In this document: positions 1-8,678 of the stretch, in pieces
Numbering within the stretch: the first letter of the stretch is position 1
Layout: every line of letters begins with the position of its first letter
Source: CAYQJS01 sp964417895
GTDB taxonomy: Bacteria > Chloroflexota > UBA6077 > SHYK01
Direction of reading: 5' to 3'
NCBI GenBank assembly: GCA_964417895.1
Contig: CAYQJS010000063.1
Location: 1 to 28,780, forward strand
Length of the DNA stretch: 28,780 bases
Notes under the pieces: generated by a model
The model's input: only the letters and a program-made list of their open reading frames with translations
What the model was told of the DNA's origin: nothing
The model's database searches: none
Made by a program: the position numbers and the translations under genes

Positions 1-54
1 CTGTTTCCGAGGCACCACGTTGAAGCCCCTGCTGGATCTCCTGTTTCCGAGGCA
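1..54. repeat. Short direct repeat at the left edge (two 14-bp copies)
   Basis: The 14-mer CTGTTTCCGAGGCA occurs at 1-14 and again at 41-54, giving a 40-bp period. The first copy touches the window edge, so the repeat unit may be longer and there may be more copies outside. A 40-bp period is shorter than a normal CRISPR repeat-plus-spacer unit, so I do not call it an array. It could be a tandem repeat or the tail of a repetitive element. Confidence 0.4.
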
Positions 55-105
55 GTGAGTGATCACCCCCCACGGCAATGGCGGTGATGAAGATGATGAC
101 GACGA

Positions 106-621
106 TTGTGCTCAAGAGGCGACCTCGTAGCGCCACCGTTGTGGCGATTCGTCGCATCGGTACCCGGAGGGCGCCGAAAGCCGGCGAGTCCGTACGAGCG
201 CCGCAGACGACTCCTGACACCCGCCGAGCGCTCATTCTTCGGCGTTCTCCGGCAAACCGTCGGAGAACAGTACCTCGTATTCGCTAAGGTTCGTGTCGCT
301 GATCTGTTGAGCGTTCGGAAGGGCACCTCAGAGCCTCAAGCCCACCTGAATCGAATCATTTCCAAGCATGTCGATTTCGTTCTCTGCGACCGGCGTGAGG
401 TCTCGCCTGTACTTATGATTGAGCTCGACGACTCATCCCACCAAGAACAACGTCGTCAGGTTCGCGACGAGTTCCTCGATGAGGCGTTCGCTAGTGCAGG
501 TCTTCCACTGCTCAGCGTGATTGCAAGTCGATCTTACGACCAAGGCACATTGTCTGCGGCAATCGCCGAGAAGATCTCGGCACCATCGACGGCCGGCGGC
601 CACATCGTCGAAGGAAGATGA
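106..621 (+). CDS. DUF2726 family protein (predicted nuclease-like domain)
   Basis: The protein carries the DUF2726 signature. An YERRRRLLTPAERSFF segment at about residues 29-44 is followed by VFAKVRVADLLSVRKG, KHVDFVLCDRR and IELDDSSHQ, then a C-terminal FLDEAFASAGLPLLSV segment. From family knowledge DUF2726 resembles restriction-endonuclease-like (PD-(D/E)xK-type) folds; the Asp in VDFVL and the Glu in IELDD are the likely acidic residues, which is inference. Members usually have an N-terminal membrane segment, and none is obvious here. The frame is closed by a TGA at 97-99, so translation must start after it. TTG at 106 is the first possible start, has no visible Shine-Dalgarno, and is uncertain. 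A frameshift in the first 100 bases or a decayed N-terminus is possible. The substrate is unknown. The gene is followed by 265 bases without a clear gene. Confidence 0.7.
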   Translation: MCSRGDLVAPPLWRFVASVPGGRRKPASPYERRRRLLTPAERSFFGVLRQTVGEQYLVFAKVRVADLLSVRKGTSEPQAHLNRIISKHVDFVLCDRREVSPVLMIELDDSSHQEQRRQVRDEFLDEAFASAGLPLLSVIASRSYDQGTLSAAIAEKISAPSTAGGHIVEGR

Positions 622-886
622 CTATTGGTCGCCTAGAAGACCGCTCTGACGCCCGCTCAGCCAGCAGCGGCCAGTAGTCTGCATGGCCGCCTCTCGGGCT
701 GGACAGCGACTGACGCTGCCCTCGACAGTTTGAAAGAACGGATGCCATTCTGCAGGCGGGCGCAGGCCATGACCGCGCGCCCTCGCCATGCGCCTGAATT
801 GAGATGTGTCTACCTGAAGGACTCGTCAGCGCCTTCCTGACAGCTGCCTTGGTGGTCGCCATCGGAGCCTAGCTTCACAGCTCAGA
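622..886. other. Non-coding stretch between convergent genes
   Basis: This stretch lies between the plus-strand DUF2726 gene and the 3' end of the minus-strand cobalamin operon. I see no convincing ORF, no RNA gene and no intrinsic terminator with a U-tract for either flanking gene. Short open frames on both strands resemble nothing I recognise. Confidence 0.5.
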
Positions 887-1414
887 CTAAAACTCAATCC
901 CCGGTTGAGCCTTCACACCTACCTTGTAGGGATGCTTGATCTCTCGCATTTCGGTGACGAGGTCCGCAAAATCGATGAGCTTCGCAGGAGCGTCCCGGCC
1001 AGTAATCACCACATGAACACCATCGGGACGTCCCTGGAGGGTCTCCAGAACCTCGTCCATCGGTAACCAGCCATAAGTGAGGGCGTAGGTCAGCTCGTCC
1101 AAGATCACGATGTCGTACTGGCCGGAGTACAGCTTCTCCGTCGCCAGCGTCCAGCAGCGGCGGGCGAGCGCCTTGTCTTGCTCAATGTCTTTCGAGAGCC
1201 AGGTAAAGCCCTTGCCCAGCGGGATCAGCTCGACACCCAGCTTGCGGGCCGCGCGGTTCTCGCCGTAGTTTCCCGTGGTGGTCTTGATGAACTGAAGCAT
1301 GCATACGCGCATGCCCCTGCCCCAGGCCCGCAGCAACAGTCCCAGGGCCGCAGTCGTCTTCCCCTTCCCGTCGCCGGTATTGACGATAACCAGCGCCTTA
1401 CGCTTCGGTTTCAT
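887..1414 (-). CDS. cobO: Cob(I)yrinic acid a,c-diamide adenosyltransferase
   Basis: This enzyme transfers the 5'-deoxyadenosyl group of ATP to the cobalt of corrinoids, giving adenosylated intermediates for the late cobalamin pathway in the cytoplasm. The 175-aa protein belongs to the CobA/CobO/BtuR family. It has the unusual P-loop NTGDGKGKTTAALG at residues 12-25, RVCMLQFIK, a DIVILDELTYAL Walker-B-like segment, and a VVITGRDAP segment near the end. The start is ATG at 1414 because its ATG overlaps the cobU stop as ATGA (1411-1414) and the P-loop begins about ten residues in, as is normal. It is the last gene of the long riboswitch-led operon. Length matches single-domain CobO. Confidence 0.95.
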   Translation of the reverse strand: MKPKRKALVIVNTGDGKGKTTAALGLLLRAWGRGMRVCMLQFIKTTTGNYGENRAARKLGVELIPLGKGFTWLSKDIEQDKALARRCWTLATEKLYSGQYDIVILDELTYALTYGWLPMDEVLETLQGRPDGVHVVITGRDAPAKLIDFADLVTEMREIKHPYKVGVKAQPGIEF

Positions 1415-2064
1415 CCCGGTGGTTCTCCCCTGAACCGTATGCCGGACCCCGTCAGGGCTTCGCCGGCGCACTGCCCGTCTTTGCTGCTAGCGAGCGTCTT
1501 GAGATCGACCGGTATTCCGGCCACCAACAGCAGGACCTTATCGGCACGGCGAGCCACGAACTGATTGGTCTCGCCGAGGAGATCGCGGTAGACCCGGCCC
1601 AGCGGGTAGGGCGGAACCAGCCCGGCACCCACCTCGTTGCTGATGACGATGAGGTTGACTCGCCTCTGCTCGGGAAGCTTGCAGAGGAGCCGCAGCTCCG
1701 CCAGCGCCTGGCGACGCGCTCGTTTCTCCTCAGCTACCCTCGGCTTGCTCTTGTCCCCGATGTGCTTCTCCAAGAGGTTGCCCAGCCAGACGGTCAGGCA
1801 GTCGACGATCACGGTGCTCTCGGCCTCCGGCTCCGAGGTGAGCCGTCGGGCGAACTCCAAGGGCTCCTCTAGCGTCCGCCAGGTCTGAGGCCGCTGCGCC
1901 CGGTGCCGCCGGATCCGTGCCTTCATCTCAGGGTCTATGGCCTCAGCCGTCGCAATGTAGAGCGTCGGGCGCCTCAGCGCGGTCGCCAGTTCGATCGCGT
2001 ACGCTGATTTGCCGCTCCGCGCACCGCCGATGATAAGAGTGAGGCCTGAGTCTAGCGCGTTCAT
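1411..2064 (-). CDS. cobU: Bifunctional adenosylcobinamide kinase / adenosylcobinamide-phosphate guanylyltransferase
   Basis: CobU phosphorylates adenosylcobinamide and then attaches GMP, making AdoCbi-GDP for CobS. The 217-aa product has the P-loop LIIGGARSGKS at about residues 9-19, RIRRHRAQRP with the histidine expected for guanylylation, VDCLTVWLGNLL, and the hallmark ISNEVGAGLVPPYPLGRVYR. The open frame continues upstream, but ATG at 2064 is chosen. It overlaps the cobS stop codon by four bases (ATGA, 2061-2064) and puts the P-loop at the usual position. In this operon the AdoCbi-P substrate can come directly from CbiB, so the kinase activity would matter mainly for salvaged cobinamide. 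Confidence 0.95.
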   Translation of the reverse strand: MNALDSGLTLIIGGARSGKSAYAIELATALRRPTLYIATAEAIDPEMKARIRRHRAQRPQTWRTLEEPLEFARRLTSEPEAESTVIVDCLTVWLGNLLEKHIGDKSKPRVAEEKRARRQALAELRLLCKLPEQRRVNLIVISNEVGAGLVPPYPLGRVYRDLLGETNQFVARRADKVLLLVAGIPVDLKTLASSKDGQCAGEALTGSGIRFRGEPPG

Positions 2065-2825
2065 GCGAGCCAAGGATGGGATACTGAGGTGGCGGCGAGA
2101 AGAAACAGCGCCGCCTCGCTCACCTCGATGGTGCAGCCAAAGACATCGCCGGTGACGCCCCCGAGGCGGCTCGTGGCGTAGGCGCCCAGTGAGAGAGCGA
2201 CCACTAGTGCCAGCGCCAGCAGAGCGAGGCCGGCGGGCCAGAAGATCGCCAGACTCAGGCCCGCGGAAACCACATAGCCGAGGACGGCCTGGGGCCAGCG
2301 CGCCGCCGACTGGACAGCGAAGCCCATTCCTCCGCTCTTCGCGGCAGGGAAGAGGGTCATGGATGGCAGGACGGACCAGCGGGCAAGTGAGGGTACCAGC
2401 AGCAGCGAGCCGGTCCGCAGCCCGCCTTCCAAGGGGATTAGGGCGGCCCACTTAAGCAGTAAGACTGAGGCGACGGCAACAAAGCCGAAGGCGCCGTTGC
2501 GAGGATCGCGCATGATCGCCAGCCGCTCATGGCGATCCCGACCGCCGAAGAGGCCGTCGACGGTATCGGCCAGGCCGTCCAGGTGCAAGGCCCCAGTTAG
2601 CGCCGCCAGTCCGACCACCACCAGGGCGCTGCTAGCTGGGGAGGGAACGACTGAACGGGAGAAGTGATCGATCGCCAGGAGGATCGCACCGAGGACAAGC
2701 CCGACGGCCGGGAACAGGCCATAACTGACACTCGACAGGTCTACCTGCCGTCGTGTGATAGGCAGGACGGTCAGCAGCGCCAAGGGCGAGACAACAAAGT
2801 CAAGGGCGGTCTGGGCGATCCGCAA
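2061..2825 (-). CDS. cobS: Adenosylcobinamide-GDP ribazoletransferase (cobalamin synthase)
   Basis: CobS is a membrane enzyme that joins AdoCbi-GDP and alpha-ribazole(-phosphate), the penultimate or final step of cobalamin synthesis. The 254-aa protein is largely hydrophobic with several predicted membrane helices. It has the family motifs ALTGALHLDGLADTVDGL and IMRDPRNGAFG, which carry the acidic metal-binding residues. A later GVTGDVFGCTIEVSE segment is also typical. The start is a TTG at 2825. A strong Shine-Dalgarno GAGGAGG ends six bases before it, which decides the start. The gene overlaps the end of cobT by 26 bases and its stop overlaps the cobU start, so translation is probably coupled. 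Confidence 0.95.
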   Translation of the reverse strand: MRIAQTALDFVVSPLALLTVLPITRRQVDLSSVSYGLFPAVGLVLGAILLAIDHFSRSVVPSPASSALVVVGLAALTGALHLDGLADTVDGLFGGRDRHERLAIMRDPRNGAFGFVAVASVLLLKWAALIPLEGGLRTGSLLLVPSLARWSVLPSMTLFPAAKSGGMGFAVQSAARWPQAVLGYVVSAGLSLAIFWPAGLALLALALVVALSLGAYATSRLGGVTGDVFGCTIEVSEAALFLLAATSVSHPWLA

Positions 2826-3846
2826 CGCCGGCCTCCTCGAAGGTCGCCATCTCGTCTAAAAGGGCGAGCGCGTCGTCCACTAGGTGCATCGCGAGGGCGG
2901 CGCCGGTCCCCTCTCCCAGCCTCATGTCGAGGTTGAGGAGCGGCCGCAGCCCCAGCGCCTCCAAGATCAGGCGGTGCCCGGGCTCCGCCGAGCAGTGGGC
3001 TGCCAGGAGGTATTCCCGAGTTGCCGGGCACAGGCGGACGGCGACGAGGGCGGCCGCCCCTGAGATGAAGCCGTCGATAATGACAGGAACATGCTTCGAC
3101 GCTCCCTTCAAGATTACCCCCACGAGCCCGGCGATCTCGTAGCCGCCCAGCCTGGCCAGCACGTCCAGCGGATCGCTGGGGTCGGGCCGGTTCACGGCAA
3201 TAGCCTGCTCGATCACGGCGACTTTTCTCGCCAGCCCCGCGTCGTCCAGACCGGTGCCCCGGCCCGTCACCTCATGGGCCCGACGGCCCAGCAGGACCGC
3301 CGCGATGGCGCTGCTGGGCGTCGTGTTGCCGATGCCCATGTCGCCCGTCGCCAGCAGGTCCGTGCCCCGCCTGATCTCCTCGTCTGCGAGTTGGAAGCCG
3401 ACCTCAATGGCGGCCAGCGCCTCCTCGCGCGTCATCGCTGGTCCCCGGGCAATATTCCGAGTGCCCCAGCCTAGCTTCCTAGCTATCAGATCAGGGTGAT
3501 TGGGCAGGTTTCCCGCCACGCCCATGTCCACGACCACCACCCGTGCGCTCGCCTGCCGCGCCAGGACATTGATCGCGGCGCCACCCCTGAGGAAGTTCTC
3601 CACCATCTGGGCAGTAACCGACTGCGGATAAGCGGAGACGCCTTCCTGGACGACATCGTGGTCGGCGGCCATGAGGATGACGGTTTTGTTGGGGAGACGC
3701 TGACGAACGCGGCCTGTGATGCCTGCGAGCTGAACCGCCAACTCCTCCAGCCAGCCCAGGCTGCCTCGGGGCTTGGTCAGCTGATCGAGGCGACCGCGGG
3801 CTTCCTGCATGGCGGCCTCGTCCAGCGGCGCCACGCGATCAATCAT
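2800..3846 (-). CDS. cobT: Nicotinate-nucleotide--dimethylbenzimidazole phosphoribosyltransferase
   Basis: CobT transfers phosphoribose from nicotinate mononucleotide to the lower-ligand base (classically 5,6-dimethylbenzimidazole), giving alpha-ribazole phosphate for CobS. The 348-aa length matches the family. Visible motifs are LTKPRGSLGWLEELA near the N-terminus, MAADHDVVQEGVSAYPQ, GDMGIGNTTPSSAI, and the C-terminal RLGEGTGAALAM containing the catalytic glutamate (residue 312 here). The open frame extends 54 codons upstream into cbiA. ATG at 3846 is preferred because it gives the normal N-terminus 17 bases after the cbiA stop, although no ideally spaced ribosome-binding site is seen. No bluB or anaerobic bza genes for making the base are visible in the window. 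Confidence 0.94.
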   Translation of the reverse strand: MIDRVAPLDEAAMQEARGRLDQLTKPRGSLGWLEELAVQLAGITGRVRQRLPNKTVILMAADHDVVQEGVSAYPQSVTAQMVENFLRGGAAINVLARQASARVVVVDMGVAGNLPNHPDLIARKLGWGTRNIARGPAMTREEALAAIEVGFQLADEEIRRGTDLLATGDMGIGNTTPSSAIAAVLLGRRAHEVTGRGTGLDDAGLARKVAVIEQAIAVNRPDPSDPLDVLARLGGYEIAGLVGVILKGASKHVPVIIDGFISGAAALVAVRLCPATREYLLAAHCSAEPGHRLILEALGLRPLLNLDMRLGEGTGAALAMHLVDDALALLDEMATFEEAGVADRPDRP

Positions 3847-3863
3847 CTCGGCCAGGGGTCCCC

Positions 3864-5255
3864 TTATGATTCGCTCCCTGCGGCCCCGTCTTCGCTCGAT
3901 CGAGACCGAGCCGCCGTTGCTACAAACGCGGGCGCCAACCGCGGATCGCTCGCCAGGTGGACGTGCAGGTAGGAGGCGAAAAGGCTGCCGTTCACGTACC
4001 CCTCGCAACGTCCGTCCTGTTCCTGAAACTCATACGCAGCGTTTGATCTAGGTGGCGGCTCTCTCAACCCCGACCAGTGGAACTCGTGTCCTCGCACCGT
4101 CGATCCCGCCGGCAAGAAGGGGCTATCGTGCAGCAGCCGCGCCTCTCGGTAGCCCAGGGTGAGCTGCCGTCTGCGCATCGTGGAGGAAAGCGGGATCACG
4201 GCTGCCATGGAGAAGGCGCGGCCCTCCAGGTCGCTTAGGGTCTCGCCCAGGTACATCAGCCCGCCGCACTCGCCGTATATCGGCTTTCCCTGGCGGGCCG
4301 CCTCCTGTAGAGCCTTCTTCATGCCCTCGTTTTCCGCCAACTCGCGAGCGTACAGCTCCGGAAAGCCGCCGCCTATGTAAACGGCGTCCGTGCTGGGAGG
4401 CAGAGCGGTATCGGTCAGAGGACTGAAGGGCACAATCTCGGCGCCCCAGGCCTCCAGGAGATCGAGGCTGTCTTGATAGTAGAAGCTGAAGGCGCTGTCT
4501 ATGGCTACGGCGATCCGAACCAGAGCCGGCACCGGTTCTGCAGGGAATAGCTGAGGCGTTGCGTGCCACGCGAACGTTTCCGCCAGGCGCAGGAGGAGAT
4601 CGAGGTCGATCTGCCGTTCCACGATTTCAGCGAGATGTTGGAAGAACTCATCGCCCGCGGGACCTTCCACCATCGGTATCAGGCCCAGGTGCCGCTCCGG
4701 CAGCCGCAAGGCTTCGTCCAGAGGTAGGTAGCCGAGGACGGGGAGAGACGTCGCCTGCTGGACGGGACCGGCTGCCATCTCATAATGGGCGTCGCCCGCT
4801 ACCCGGTTCAGGATCACGCCTGTGAGACGCAGGTTCGGATCAAAGTGTTGATATCCAAGCACCACGGCGGCGGCACTTCGGGCCATGGCGTAGGCGTCCA
4901 CCACGAGGATGACCGGCGCGCCCACCAGCTTCGCCAGGTGGGCGGTGCTGCCGGCCTCGTCCGCGCCCGACCGGCCGTCGAACAGACCCATCACGCCCTC
5001 GATGACGGCGATGTCGCAGTTACGGGCCTGCCTGTCCATCAACTCTCCGATGGCATCGGGCGATAGCAGCCAGGTATCGAGGTTGCGACACGGGCTGCCC
5101 GCTGCCCAGCTTAGATAAGAAGGATCAATGTAGTCCGGCCCTGCCTTGAAGGCAGCCACGCGCAGGCCCCGTCGTCGCAGGGCGGCCAGCACGCCGGCAG
5201 CTACCGTTGTCTTGCCCACGCCGCTGTGCGTGCCGGCGACAGCTAGGAGCTTCAT
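3864..5255 (-). CDS. cbiA: Cobyrinate a,c-diamide synthase
   Basis: CbiA/CobB amidates the a and c side chains of cobyrinate using glutamine and ATP. The 463-aa protein has an N-terminal P-loop AGTHSGVGKTTVAAG (residues 7-21), KAGPDYIDPSYLSWAAG, EGVMGLFDG, and a C-terminal class I glutamine amidotransferase domain with nucleophile Cys330 in YGECGGLMYLG. The motif YIGGGFPELYA lies before it and the HVHLASDP region carries the expected histidine. Its ATG overlaps the btuD stop as ATGA (5252-5255). The last 20 residues are low-complexity and Ser/Arg-rich. Its presence without ring-building genes in the window means the substrate must be imported or made by genes elsewhere. Confidence 0.95.
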   Translation of the reverse strand: MKLLAVAGTHSGVGKTTVAAGVLAALRRRGLRVAAFKAGPDYIDPSYLSWAAGSPCRNLDTWLLSPDAIGELMDRQARNCDIAVIEGVMGLFDGRSGADEAGSTAHLAKLVGAPVILVVDAYAMARSAAAVVLGYQHFDPNLRLTGVILNRVAGDAHYEMAAGPVQQATSLPVLGYLPLDEALRLPERHLGLIPMVEGPAGDEFFQHLAEIVERQIDLDLLLRLAETFAWHATPQLFPAEPVPALVRIAVAIDSAFSFYYQDSLDLLEAWGAEIVPFSPLTDTALPPSTDAVYIGGGFPELYARELAENEGMKKALQEAARQGKPIYGECGGLMYLGETLSDLEGRAFSMAAVIPLSSTMRRRQLTLGYREARLLHDSPFLPAGSTVRGHEFHWSGLREPPPRSNAAYEFQEQDGRCEGYVNGSLFASYLHVHLASDPRLAPAFVATAARSRSSEDGAAGSES

Positions 5256-6067
5256 GGATGCCTTCCGCTTTGTACTAGGCCCGTTGGCGCGGCGCCGTCT
5301 TCGTAAGGAATGATGAGGGGTGCCGGAAGGGACGGCTCGCTCAGGACCAAGACGCGGGCATGGTAGACCTGCTGTATCTTTGTCGCTGTGAGAACCTGAT
5401 CGGGCCGACCCGTCGCAACGATGGCGCCGGCATCCATGAGCGCCAGCCGATCACAGTAGAGAGCGGCCAGAGTGAGGTCGTGGATGGCGGCCAGCACGGC
5501 GAGGTGCGATTGCTGAGCCAGATCCTGCACCAGCCGGAAAAAGGCGATCTGGTGCCCGATATCCAGGTTGGCCGTGGGCTCATCGAGGAGGAGGATGGGC
5601 GTGTCCTGGGCCAGGGTCCGGGCGAGCAACACGTTCTGCCGCTCTCCCCCGGACAGCTCGTCGACGCGCCTATCGGCGAGGTCTGCTGCGCCTACTCGTT
5701 GCAGGCTCTCGCGGGCCCGGCGATAGTCCGCCGCTCCCTCCTGCTCCAGGAAGCCAAGGTGCGGCGTTCTGCCCATGAGCACGATCTCCAGCGCTGTGTA
5801 ACCAACCGGCAGGACGGAGTTCTGCGGTACCACAGCGACCCGACGCGACAGCCCCTGACGAGAGAGCCTCGCAGCCGGCTGGCCCAGGAGCAGCACTTCT
5901 CCTGAGGCCCAGGGGATCACACCGGTAATCGCCTTCAGTAGGGTTGTCTTGCCGCAGCCGTTCGGACCGACAAGGCCGACCACTTCGCCGGCGGCCACGC
6001 TCAGGTCGACGCCCTGGAGGACGGGTCGCTCACCGTAAGAAACGTGCAAACCCGTGACGACCAGCAT
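5252..6067 (-). CDS. btuD: Corrinoid ABC transporter ATP-binding protein (BtuD-like)
   Basis: This is the cytoplasmic ATPase that powers corrinoid uptake with the BtuC-like permease. The 271-aa protein has all the ABC ATPase motifs: Walker A VGPNGCGKTTLL at about residues 34-45, Q-loop VVPQN, signature LSGGERQ, Walker B ILLLDEPTANLD and switch histidine in AAIHDLT. It belongs to the FepC/BtuD/HmuV subfamily, members of which also import ferric siderophores and haem. The corrinoid assignment rests on its place inside the cobalamin operon, under the B12 riboswitch. Seven bases separate it from btuC upstream and it overlaps cbiA downstream by four. Confidence 0.9.
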   Translation of the reverse strand: MLVVTGLHVSYGERPVLQGVDLSVAAGEVVGLVGPNGCGKTTLLKAITGVIPWASGEVLLLGQPAARLSRQGLSRRVAVVPQNSVLPVGYTALEIVLMGRTPHLGFLEQEGAADYRRARESLQRVGAADLADRRVDELSGGERQNVLLARTLAQDTPILLLDEPTANLDIGHQIAFFRLVQDLAQQSHLAVLAAIHDLTLAALYCDRLALMDAGAIVATGRPDQVLTATKIQQVYHARVLVLSEPSLPAPLIIPYEDGAAPTGLVQSGRHP

Positions 6068-6074
6068 TGTTGGC

Positions 6075-7163
6075 CTAGAAGAATGCCTTCCTCTGGCGCC
6101 TTAGCAAGTAAAGGAAGAAAGGCGCGCCCAGAAAGGCGGTAATGACTCCCACGGGCAGCTCCCCAGGGCTGATTGCTGTTCTGGCACCCAGGTCGGCGAG
6201 GATGAGGAAACTCGCTCCCAGGAGGGCCGCCAGCGGCAACAGTCGGCGGTAGTCTGGCCCCAGCAGCAGTCGAACGGTGTGCGGGACGATCAGCCCAACG
6301 AAACCGATGATGCCTGCGACCGAGACGGCCGCCGCAGCGGCCAGCGAAGAAGCCAGCAGAACGATCAGCTTCGTCCGCTCCACGTTCACCCCGAGCTGCC
6401 GGGCTTCCTGCTCGTCCAGCTGCATCACGTTGAGCAGGCGGCCGTGGAGGAAGATGACCACTGCGGCCGGCACCGTGTAGGGAGCGAGGAACCACATCTT
6501 GTTCCAGCCGCTGTTGTTGAAGCCTCCCAAGAGCCAGGAGAGGACGGAGATGGTATCCCGCTGGTGAGCCAGCATGAGGTAGGAGGTAGCCGATACCGCC
6601 AACGCCGAGATAGCCACACCGGACAGGATCAACGTGGTCGCGGGCGTCGTGCCGCCCACCCTGGCCAGACCGTAGGTGAGGGCTACTGCTACAACGGCGC
6701 CGCCGAAGGCGGCGAGGGTGATGAGGCTGAAGTTGCCGTAGGTGGCCGGGACAGGGCCCACGATCACAATGGTCGCCGCCAGCCCTGCCCCGGCAGCCAC
6801 GCCCAGGAGGTAGGGGTCAGCCAGGGGATTGCGGAACACCCCCTGATAGGCGGCGCCGCTGTAGGCGAGCGTGCCGCCGACCAGTCCGGCCAGGAGCACC
6901 CTCGGCAGGCGGATCTCCCACACGATGGTGTCCGATACTGGAGCTACATGGAGGTTCAGTTGCAGCAGGTGGCGGAGGAGCACCTTCACCACCTCGGCCG
7001 GCCCGATACCCACCGGCCCGATGGCCGTCCCCAGCATGACGGCGAAGACAAGAAGAGCCAAGGCGAGAGGATAGGCGGCCACGCGCAGCGATCTGGCCCA
7101 GACTTCCCTGTGGCGAAGGCCGGTCAGTACCGCTGCTCTCGCAGTCTGCTCCATCGCCCTCAC
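6075..7163 (-). CDS. btuC: Corrinoid ABC transporter permease (BtuC/FecCD family)
   Basis: This polytopic inner-membrane permease moves corrinoids through the cytoplasmic membrane with BtuD. The 362-aa protein has about ten hydrophobic segments and the FecCD/BtuC signatures: RLPRVLLAGLVGGTLAYSGA, FRNPLADPYLLGVAAGAG, and SVAGIIGFVGLIVPHTVRLL, the coupling region that contacts the ATPase. The chosen start is GTG at 7163, which overlaps the cbiP stop as GTGA like several other junctions in this operon; an ATG nine bases further on is an alternative. The substrate is inferred from the operon, since close relatives carry iron chelates. Confidence 0.9.
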   Translation of the reverse strand: MRAMEQTARAAVLTGLRHREVWARSLRVAAYPLALALLVFAVMLGTAIGPVGIGPAEVVKVLLRHLLQLNLHVAPVSDTIVWEIRLPRVLLAGLVGGTLAYSGAAYQGVFRNPLADPYLLGVAAGAGLAATIVIVGPVPATYGNFSLITLAAFGGAVVAVALTYGLARVGGTTPATTLILSGVAISALAVSATSYLMLAHQRDTISVLSWLLGGFNNSGWNKMWFLAPYTVPAAVVIFLHGRLLNVMQLDEQEARQLGVNVERTKLIVLLASSLAAAAAVSVAGIIGFVGLIVPHTVRLLLGPDYRRLLPLAALLGASFLILADLGARTAISPGELPVGVITAFLGAPFFLYLLRRQRKAFF

Positions 7164-8674
7164 CTGCCGATGAGTGCGTAGATCGCTTGAAGGTTGAGGG
7201 ACCTCTGCATCACTTCGGCCAGGCGGTCGTACTCGGCCTGCCGGTCGAAGCGGTCCATCCCAGCCGATGTCCCTAACACTCGGCGTCTACTCAGAAAATC
7301 GATAATGGAAGACCGGACTTCCAGGTTGTCGAACAGCCCGTGGATGTAGGTCCCCAGCACCCCTCCTCCCTCATCGATGCAGCCATCACTCACCTCCTCG
7401 TCGTCGCTGCGACGGAGCCTGAAGGCCGGAGTGATGGGCGCCAGCGCCTCGGTATCACCGACGTGAATCTCGTAGCCTGTGAGGGAGCTTTCTCCCGCGG
7501 ACCCGAGGAGCCCCTGTGGAGTGGCCACCACGCCCGTCACCCGCTGAGTGATCTTCGGACCCCTGAGGACGGTCTGCACGGGCAGGAGCCCGAGGCCCTC
7601 TACTTCGGTCAGCGACGACTCGAGCCGCTCCGGGTCCAGCACACGGTATCCCAGCATCTGGTAGCCGCCACACATGCCGATCAGTGCTCCACCACGATTG
7701 ACATGCTCCACGAGCATAGGAGCCAGCCCGCTCTCGCGGAGAAACAGCAGGTCCGGGCAGGTCGCCTTGGTGCCTGGCAAAATAACCAGGTCAGGCCGTC
7801 CGAAGTCATCTGGCTCCCGCACGTATCTCAGAGAGACCGGTGGCTCCGCCTCTAGAGCGTCGAAATCGTCGAAGTTGGAGATGTGGGGTAGCCGAACCAC
7901 TGCGACATCCAGAAGCCCGTCCTGCGGCAGGGAGCGCTTGTCCTCGAGCTGCACCGAGTCCTCGGCCGCGATGCGCAGGTTCTCCATATGCGGGATGACC
8001 CCCAGCACCCGCTTGCCCGTGTACGTCTCGAGGAAGCTCAGGCCGGATGAGAGGAGGCCGATGTCACCACGAAAGCGGTTGACCACCAGCCCCTGCACCA
8101 GTTCGCGGTCAGCCTGCTCCAGCAACTGTAATGTTCCTACGAAATGGGCGAGTAGGCCACCGCGGTCGATGTCACCGATGATCAGCACCGGCGCGTTGGC
8201 GAATCGCGCCACCCGCATGTTGACGAGGTCGCCCTGCCGCAAGTTGACCTCCGCCGGGCTGCCGGCACCCTCGATCACCACGACCTCGTATTCGTGCATG
8301 AGGCGCGTGAGGGCCTCCTCGACCGTGGGCCAGAGGTAGCGCACGTAATCGACCGTACCCAAGGGCGGCGCCTCCTCGCAGACCTTGCCCATAAGCACTA
8401 CCTGGCAGCGGCGCTGAGGCTCCGGCTTCAGCAGGATCGGGTTCATCTCCACCGACGGCTCAAGGCCTGCCGCCTCCGCCTGCACGGCCTGGGCGCGACC
8501 GATCTCTCGCCCATCCGGCGTCACGTAAGCGTTTAGGGACATGTTTTGGGCCTTGAAGGGCGCCACGCGTACGCCGCCTTGGTGCAGGATGCGACAGAGG
8601 GCCGTCACCAGCATGCTCTTCCCCGCCGATGACGTGGTACCCTGCACCATCAAGGTCGCTGCTCGATTCTGCAT
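7160..8674 (-). CDS. cbiP: Cobyric acid synthase
   Basis: CbiP (CobQ) amidates the b, d, e and g side chains of adenosylcobyrinic acid a,c-diamide to give adenosylcobyric acid. The 504-aa protein shows the N-terminal P-loop VQGTTSSAGKS, the signature KAQNMSLNAYV, EGAGSPAEVNLR, and VLIIGDIDRGG. A C-terminal glutamine amidotransferase domain follows, with nucleophile Cys335 in IGMCGGYQMLG and a histidine in GTYIHGLFD. Length is normal. ATG at 8674 follows a GGAG ribosome-binding site about eight bases upstream. Four bases separate it from the BtuF-like gene and it overlaps btuC by four. Its product, adenosylcobyric acid, is also the product of CbiZ, so the two routes meet here. Confidence 0.95.
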   Translation of the reverse strand: MQNRAATLMVQGTTSSAGKSMLVTALCRILHQGGVRVAPFKAQNMSLNAYVTPDGREIGRAQAVQAEAAGLEPSVEMNPILLKPEPQRRCQVVLMGKVCEEAPPLGTVDYVRYLWPTVEEALTRLMHEYEVVVIEGAGSPAEVNLRQGDLVNMRVARFANAPVLIIGDIDRGGLLAHFVGTLQLLEQADRELVQGLVVNRFRGDIGLLSSGLSFLETYTGKRVLGVIPHMENLRIAAEDSVQLEDKRSLPQDGLLDVAVVRLPHISNFDDFDALEAEPPVSLRYVREPDDFGRPDLVILPGTKATCPDLLFLRESGLAPMLVEHVNRGGALIGMCGGYQMLGYRVLDPERLESSLTEVEGLGLLPVQTVLRGPKITQRVTGVVATPQGLLGSAGESSLTGYEIHVGDTEALAPITPAFRLRRSDDEEVSDGCIDEGGGVLGTYIHGLFDNLEVRSSIIDFLSRRRVLGTSAGMDRFDRQAEYDRLAEVMQRSLNLQAIYALIGR

Positions 8675-8678
8675 TAAT

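Noticed and set aside
1..54. CRISPR array end at the left edge
   Set aside because: The 40-base period is too short for a repeat plus spacer, only two copies are visible, and no cas gene is in the window.
5252..7163. Ferric siderophore transporter
   Set aside because: The protein families overlap, but the genes lie inside the riboswitch-controlled cobalamin operon with btuF and corrinoid enzymes.
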